Below are positions 59,855-64,000 of a stretch of 64,000 nucleotides of DNA, one piece after another. Numbering within the stretch: the first letter of the stretch is position 1; each line of letters begins with the position of its first letter. The DNA is from Nitrososphaeria archaeon (GTDB taxonomy: Archaea > Thermoproteota > Nitrososphaeria > JACIWG01): contig JARVJP010000011.1 of assembly GCA_029776065.1 (NCBI GenBank), positions 124,001 to 188,000 of the forward strand. Direction: 5' to 3'. The position numbers were made by a program, and so were the translations under genes. A model generated the notes under the pieces. That model did not search any database. It saw only the letters and a list, made by a program, of their open reading frames with translations, and was not told the DNA's origin.

Positions 59855-60178
59855 ATGGCGGATGTTGTTGTACTTGATGACAAAACCTTTAATGGGAGCA
59901 TAAAGGGTAAGAAAAACGTTCTTGTCTACTTTTGGGCACAATGGTGTAACCCTTGTAAACACATGTCTCCCATTGTCGAGAAGCTTGCCAAAAAATATGA
60001 CGGTAAATTGTTGGTTGGGAAACTGGATGTTGGAACTTCACCTAGTATTTCTGCCAAATACTCAATTTCTACCGTTCCAACGTTTATGTTCTTTAAAGAT
60101 GGTAAAGTGGTTGACTGCCTAATTGGGGCAGTAGGAGAAAAAGGTTTAGACGGCATGCTAAAAGAGCATATCGATTAA
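59855..60178 (+). CDS. Thioredoxin-like protein with CNPC active site
   Basis: The 107-residue product has the thioredoxin fold: YFWAQWCNPCKHMSPIVEKLAKKY, with VGKLDVGTSPSISAKYSISTVPTFMFFKDG (cis-Pro) and DCLIGAVGEKGLDG. The active site is CNPC instead of CGPC, which may change redox potential. It should reduce disulphides in the cytoplasm, as no signal peptide is seen. A TATA-like TTAAATAA lies about 36 bases before the ATG. Confidence 0.9.
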   Translation: MADVVVLDDKTFNGSIKGKKNVLVYFWAQWCNPCKHMSPIVEKLAKKYDGKLLVGKLDVGTSPSISAKYSISTVPTFMFFKDGKVVDCLIGAVGEKGLDGMLKEHID

Positions 60179-60189
60179 TCTCTTAACCC

Positions 60190-60618
60190 TTAGAGATCAA
60201 GAAGAAACCTAAAGACGAATCTTCCGTCTTTCTTTTTTATCTCCATTAAATGATATGTTACCGCTTTTACTTCTAACTTAGGGTTGTGTTTGCCATAAGT
60301 GAATGGTTCGCCGAGAGCCTTACCCTTTATTAAATAACCTTCATCCGTTTTCTCTAAAGACACCTTAATCGACTTCGCCAAAAACTCTCCTGTAGATGAT
60401 TTCACAAGAACCTCTTCAAGAAAGTTGTAAAGGAGAGATTCGAGATCGAATCCTTTTACCAGAAAGTCGTAAGATTCGGACTCTGAAATCGTCTTCAAAT
60501 CCACCATTAAATCAACAACTGAAAGACCTGCTTTCTTGAAGCACTCCTCAAGATTCTCCCCGGTAACCTCAATATAGGCATCAGAGACATGATCAAGAAC
60601 TTTATAGAAAGAGTGCAT
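60190..60618 (-). CDS. Archease
   Basis: Archease activates the tRNA ligase RtcB. The 142-residue product shows FYKVLDHVSDAYIEVTGENLEECFKKAGLSVVDLM with the metal-binding Asp, and KLEVKAVTYHLMEIKKKDGRFVFRFLLDL at the C-terminus. This end matches the conserved LD end of the family. Since tRNA introns are spliced with RtcB in archaea, it links to the intron-bearing tRNA-Pro here. RtcB itself is not in the window. Confidence 0.93.
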   Translation of the reverse strand: MHSFYKVLDHVSDAYIEVTGENLEECFKKAGLSVVDLMVDLKTISESESYDFLVKGFDLESLLYNFLEEVLVKSSTGEFLAKSIKVSLEKTDEGYLIKGKALGEPFTYGKHNPKLEVKAVTYHLMEIKKKDGRFVFRFLLDL

Positions 60619-60644
60619 CTTGAACCAGAATGTTGAACATAGTA

Positions 60645-60659
60645 TTTATATTTAAATAA
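60645..60659 (+). promoter_or_regulatory. TATA box of the tRNA-Ser gene
   Basis: TTTATATTTAAATAA is a strong TATA match about 40 bases before the tRNA-Ser 5' end. It lies between divergent archease and tRNA genes. Confidence 0.5.
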
Positions 60660-60690
60660 TTAAAGATGTGAGGATAGAAAAAGTATGAAT

Positions 60691-60780
60691 GCCGGGATGG
60701 CAGAGTGGACCAATGCGCAGGCCTTGAGAGTCTGTCACTCCTCGTGGGTGGCGTGGGTTCAAATCCCACTCCCGGCGCCA
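60691..60780 (+). tRNA. tRNA-Ser(TGA), CCA encoded
   Basis: A class II tRNA with a long variable arm. The acceptor is GCCGGGA/TCCCGGC, discriminator G and an encoded CCA. The D stem is GCA/TGC, the anticodon stem is CAGGC/GTCTG, and the loop CTTGAGA gives anticodon TGA. The variable arm is CACTC-CTCGT-GGGTG, and the T arm is GTGGG-TTCAAAT-CCCAC. Discriminator G and the long variable arm support Ser. No intron is present. Confidence 0.95.
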
Positions 60781-61076
60781 TCTCTAGGAATAAGATCGTC
60801 TACAGTCATTTTATTAAATAGACTGAAATTGAACTGCTATCGGTGCGTCAAGGTGGAAAGGGATGAAGCGTTTGAACCATCGTTTTCTTCTTCATCTGAA
60901 TCGAAATGGAATGTGGTCCTGTTTAATGTCTTAAAAAGTTCACCTAAAATTTAAACCCATTTTTTCCTATCCATCTAAGAGTTGAAAGCAATCATATTGA
61001 ATTTATAACTTAGTGATGTATATGTTTATAACTATATGTTAACTCAGCTCGAAAGTGGTTTAAAGGGTAATTAACG
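60781..61076. other. Intergenic stretch before the P-type ATPase
   Basis: About 296 bases. ORF 60685-60954 in the track is not a gene: it runs through the tRNA. TATA-like boxes (GTTTATAAC near 61024) may serve the ATPase gene. I see no further feature in it. Confidence 0.5.
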
Positions 61077-64000
61077 ATGGAAAGTCGGAGAGTAGAAAGG
61101 CTTAATGCGAACGGAATCCCAAATGAGGTTTTACCGACTACTGAGGAGCTTCTAACTCTACCTACGGATGAACTTCTTGCGCGTTTGAACACTTCTTTGT
61201 CAGGGTTAAAGTCAGAAGAAGCGGAAAAACGCATAGGTATATACGGTTACAACGAACTCGCTAAGAAGAGGAAAAGAACCGCTATTGTTAACTTCCTCTC
61301 CCACTTTCGTAGCCCTCTGACCATTATATTACTACTTGCAGGTTTGATTGCAGGTTTTCTTGGAGAGATCGTAAATGTTGTTATCATCTTCTCCATTGTT
61401 TTAGTGAGTGTAATTCTTGACTTTTATCAAGAGTCTAAGGCAGAAAAAGCTGCAGAAATGCTGAAAGAAAAAGTAACCACAACTGCAACAGTTCTTAGAG
61501 ATGGCGTTAAGAGGGAAGTGAAGCTCTCCGAGATCGTTCCAGGTGACATCGTCTATTTGTCAGCTGGGGATATTGTGCCCGCAGACTCCAGGGTTATTGT
61601 CGCAAAAGATTTGTTCTTAAACCAGTCTGTGTTAACAGGGGAGTCATTTCCAGTAGAAAAAACGTCTATGGTGATAAAGGCTAAGGGCACAACGCCCACT
61701 GAATGGAACAACTGTCTATTCATGGGAACATCGGTTGTAAGTGGGACTGCAACAGTTGTGGTTTTAAAGACCGGTAGCCGCACAGAGTATGGGAAAATCG
61801 CAAAAAGACTCGTCGAAAGAGAGCCTGAAACCGAGTTTGAGAGGGGGATCAAAGGCTTCGGTTTCCTAATCATGCAGGTAACTTTCTTTTTAGTTCTGTT
61901 TGTTTTTTTCATAAATGCGCTTTACAAAAGGGATGTTTTAGAGTCACTTCTTTTTTCTGTGGCTTTAGCTGTTGGCTTGACACCCGAGCTTCTGCCGATG
62001 ATCATTACTGTAAACCTTTCTAAAGGAGCCCTTGCGATGTCTAAGAAAGGGGTTATAGTAAAGCGGCTGGCGTCTATCGAGAACTTTGGGAGCATGAACG
62101 TTTTATGTACGGATAAGACAGGTACGCTTACAGAGAACAAAATAAAGCTGGTTTTGCATGTGGATATGGAAGGAAATGATGATGAAAAGGTACTACTATA
62201 CTCTCTGTTGAATAGTTATTACCAAACAGGATTGAAAAGCCCACTTGACGACGCTATACTCAGCCATAAAGATGTTGACATAAAAGGTTACCAGAAAATC
62301 GATGAAGTCCCATTCGACTTCATAAGAAGGCGCGTTTCAGTCGTTGTTGAATATGAGAAACAGAGGTTCTTTATCGCTAAGGGCGCTCCCGAAGAGATCC
62401 TTAAGGTTTGCTCTTTTTACGAACTTGATGATAAAGTATTAGATTTAACGGAAGAATCGCGCAGGAAGATCGAGCAGAAGTACTATGATCTAAGCTCTGA
62501 AGGGCTCAGAGTGCTTGCTGTCTCATATAAGAAGGTCAGGGAAGAGAAACAAGTATACTCAATTAACGACGAAAGCGAAATGGTGTTTTTGGGGTTTGTA
62601 GCTTTTCTGGACCCCCCCAAAGAGACGGCTCGTGAATCCCTCCAACTGCTAAGCAAGGCCGGAGTTGAACTAAAGATCCTGACTGGCGACAACGAATTGG
62701 TTACAAAGAAGACATGTGAACACCTAAATTTTGAAATCAAAGGCATCGTCTTAGGAAGCGAAATCGCTAAAATGCAAGATGAAACCCTCCAAAGAGTGGT
62801 TGAGGAAGCAAACGTCTTTGCTAGGGTGACACCAGCTCAAAAAGACAGGATAATCGCAGCGTTGAAAAACAATGGTCACGTGGTTGGATTTTTAGGGGAT
62901 GGAATCAACGACGCACCTTCGATGAAGACAGCAGACGTAGGCATATCTGTAGATAACGCTGTGGATGTGGCTAAGGAATCCGCTGATATAATATTACTAC
63001 AGAAGAGTTTAAGGGTGTTGAACGAAGGCGTTATCGAAGGTCGGAAAACCTTCGGCAATACCATGAAATACATCATGATGGGTGTAAGCTCAAACTTTGG
63101 TAACATGTTCAGCGTTGCTGGAGCATCCCTGTTTCTACCGTTCTTACCCATGCTTCCAATACAAATACTCCTTAATAACCTGCTCTACGACTTTTCTCAG
63201 TCCACAATAACAACCGATAACGTGGATCTCGAATATGTCGAAAAACCTAAACGATGGGATATTTCGTTCATAAGAAAATTCATGGTTTTCTTAGGACCTG
63301 TGAGTTCAGTTTTCGACTTTCTAACATTCTTTATAATGTTACTTATCTTCAAAGCGACCGAGCCCCTGTTCCAAACCGCTTGGTTTATCGAATCATTATG
63401 CACACAAACTTTGGTGATATTTGTTATAAGGACTAGGAGAACTCCTTTCTACAAGAGCAAACCAAGTCGGATATTATTCTTAAGCAGCTTAAGCGTCGTC
63501 AGCTTCGCATTAATTCTACCGTTCACCCCGTTGGGTGGTATATTCCACTTTGTACAGCCGCCATTCGCATTTTTTCCAGTCTTAGCTATGTTGGTCCTTA
63601 CCTATCTTGCATTAACTGAAGTCGTCAAAAAATGGTTCTATAAAAGATACGCATACCGCTTAGAACAATTTTTGATCTCGACAAGACGTGCAGGACTTTA
63701 TCTAAGCAGGACCGCAAGGCTCGTCCAAGACATGGTGGCCATAATTTGCCTACGCTTTGAAGACGAAATTTCCATCGACTCTCTATTAGAGGACCTTGCT
63801 AGAAGTGTAAACCATCCTCTTGATTCAGATCAAATCGGCCATGGTCTCCAACATCTGAGGCGCGCTGGACTTGTTAGCTTCAATTGGAGGAGAAGGACAA
63901 TTAAGCGTGAAAGACCATTAAAGGATTATGTGATGAAGCAAGTTGTTACCAATGAGTTTTGGCCAAAGATAGCTGAAGATTGGCAGAAGATCAGTGAGGT
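61077..64000 (+). CDS. mgtA: Mg2+-type P-type ATPase (MgtA-like) with C-terminal extension; runs off window
   Basis: From ATG 61077 the frame stays open for 974 codons to the window edge, so the ORF track omits it. The core has LTGESFPVEKT, AVGLTPELLPMI...KGVIVKRLASIENFGSMNVLCTDKTGTLT (phosphorylated D346), GDGINDAPSMKTADVGI (607 on), and SLFLPFLPMLPIQILLNNLLYDFSQ, a typical MgtA/MgtB segment in the last transmembrane part. MgtA-type pumps import Mg2+. Normal members end at about 900 residues. Here, after EVVKKWFYKRYAYRLEQF (about 848-865), a soluble helical stretch continues for over 100 residues, including EISIDSLLEDLAR, DQIGHGLQHLRRAGLVSF and RRRTIKRERPLKDYV. The end is not visible. Confidence 0.9.
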   Translation, partial: MESRRVERLNANGIPNEVLPTTEELLTLPTDELLARLNTSLSGLKSEEAEKRIGIYGYNELAKKRKRTAIVNFLSHFRSPLTIILLLAGLIAGFLGEIVNVVIIFSIVLVSVILDFYQESKAEKAAEMLKEKVTTTATVLRDGVKREVKLSEIVPGDIVYLSAGDIVPADSRVIVAKDLFLNQSVLTGESFPVEKTSMVIKAKGTTPTEWNNCLFMGTSVVSGTATVVVLKTGSRTEYGKIAKRLVEREPETEFERGIKGFGFLIMQVTFFLVLFVFFINALYKRDVLESLLFSVALAVGLTPELLPMIITVNLSKGALAMSKKGVIVKRLASIENFGSMNVLCTDKTGTLTENKIKLVLHVDMEGNDDEKVLLYSLLNSYYQTGLKSPLDDAILSHKDVDIKGYQKIDEVPFDFIRRRVSVVVEYEKQRFFIAKGAPEEILKVCSFYELDDKVLDLTEESRRKIEQKYYDLSSEGLRVLAVSYKKVREEKQVYSINDESEMVFLGFVAFLDPPKETARESLQLLSKAGVELKILTGDNELVTKKTCEHLNFEIKGIVLGSEIAKMQDETLQRVVEEANVFARVTPAQKDRIIAALKNNGHVVGFLGDGINDAPSMKTADVGISVDNAVDVAKESADIILLQKSLRVLNEGVIEGRKTFGNTMKYIMMGVSSNFGNMFSVAGASLFLPFLPMLPIQILLNNLLYDFSQSTITTDNVDLEYVEKPKRWDISFIRKFMVFLGPVSSVFDFLTFFIMLLIFKATEPLFQTAWFIESLCTQTLVIFVIRTRRTPFYKSKPSRILFLSSLSVVSFALILPFTPLGGIFHFVQPPFAFFPVLAMLVLTYLALTEVVKKWFYKRYAYRLEQFLISTRRAGLYLSRTARLVQDMVAIICLRFEDEISIDSLLEDLARSVNHPLDSDQIGHGLQHLRRAGLVSFNWRRRTIKRERPLKDYVMKQVVTNEFWPKIAEDWQKISE

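Noticed and set aside
60685-60954. 89-residue ORF MNAGMAEWTNAQAL...
   Set aside because: It reads through the tRNA-Ser gene, so the start is tRNA sequence, and the rest has no coding pattern.
61010-63403. Minus-strand ORFs across the right edge (61010, 61553, 61922, 62483, 62876, 63197)
   Set aside because: All are shadows of the long P-type ATPase frame on the plus strand.
1-64000. CRISPR array, insertion sequence, prophage or origin
   Set aside because: No direct repeat array, transposase, integrase, Cdc6 gene or origin box set was seen by eye.

Overview
This is an archaeal chromosome segment. Most of it reads as tightly packed core genes. The marker set (RadA, ABCE1/Rli1, NreA, GGGP synthase, archease, GPN GTPase, an archaeal class I CCA enzyme, a BHB intron in a tRNA) is archaeal. 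The eukaryote-type DNA topoisomerase IB at 45356-46942 points to the Nitrososphaerota/Thaumarchaeota-Aigarchaeota part of the TACK group. No ammonia-oxidation gene is seen. Sugar-type ABC permeases, vitamin salvage genes and an FdrA cluster suggest a lineage that uses organic compounds. That last placement is inference. By eye the window is AT-rich, and TATA boxes with short or no leaders are common.

Layout. 1-6.4 kb is a minus-strand run: a geranylgeranyl reductase (cut by the window edge), Trm5, Rli1, a small membrane protein, a radical SAM photolyase-like protein and NreA. 6.4-13.4 kb holds GGGP synthase, a pantothenate kinase with an ECF substrate-binding subunit, nicotinate phosphoribosyltransferase, two unknown proteins, PyrF and a probable tetraether lipid synthase (Tes). 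13.4-26.7 kb holds a large secreted CARDB-like protein, RadA, AsnRS, AMMECR1, a Mut7-C nuclease, dihydroorotase, three CBS proteins, the RQC factor NFACT/RqcH, an EMC6-like membrane protein and a RadA paralogue with a ruined Walker A. 26.7-40 kb holds two-subunit fumarase, ArgRS, a HAD phosphatase, a possible eL22 homologue, PurA, a HypE-like protein, a cis-prenyltransferase, DUF373, a cobalamin adenosyltransferase, a coiled-coil protein, a GPN GTPase and a MoaB/CinA-type protein.

40-49 kb is the most accessory part. It has a radical SAM protein with unusual cysteine spacing, then FdrA split into two frames, DUF2877 and DUF1116, which are together the parts of an oxamate carbamoyltransferase-type complex. 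Topoisomerase IB and two tandem paralogous MalG-type permeases without partner subunits follow. 49-60.8 kb returns to core functions: MscS, intron-bearing tRNA-Pro(GGG), an RNA-processing operon (thpR, cca, atypical kinase), RNase Z, PRPP synthase, AmrS, an M29 peptidase, thioredoxin, archease and tRNA-Ser(TGA). The right edge is a Mg2+-type P-type ATPase whose reading frame continues into a soluble helical/winged-helix-like C-terminal extension and off the window.

Themes that link genes: archaeal membrane lipid synthesis (GGGP synthase, geranylgeranyl reductase, Tes, cis-prenyltransferase); cofactor salvage (pantothenate, nicotinate, cobalamin); tRNA maturation and translation quality control; and pyrimidine/purine synthesis (PyrC, PyrF, PurA, Prs). 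No CRISPR array, insertion sequence, integrase, prophage gene or replication initiator was seen.
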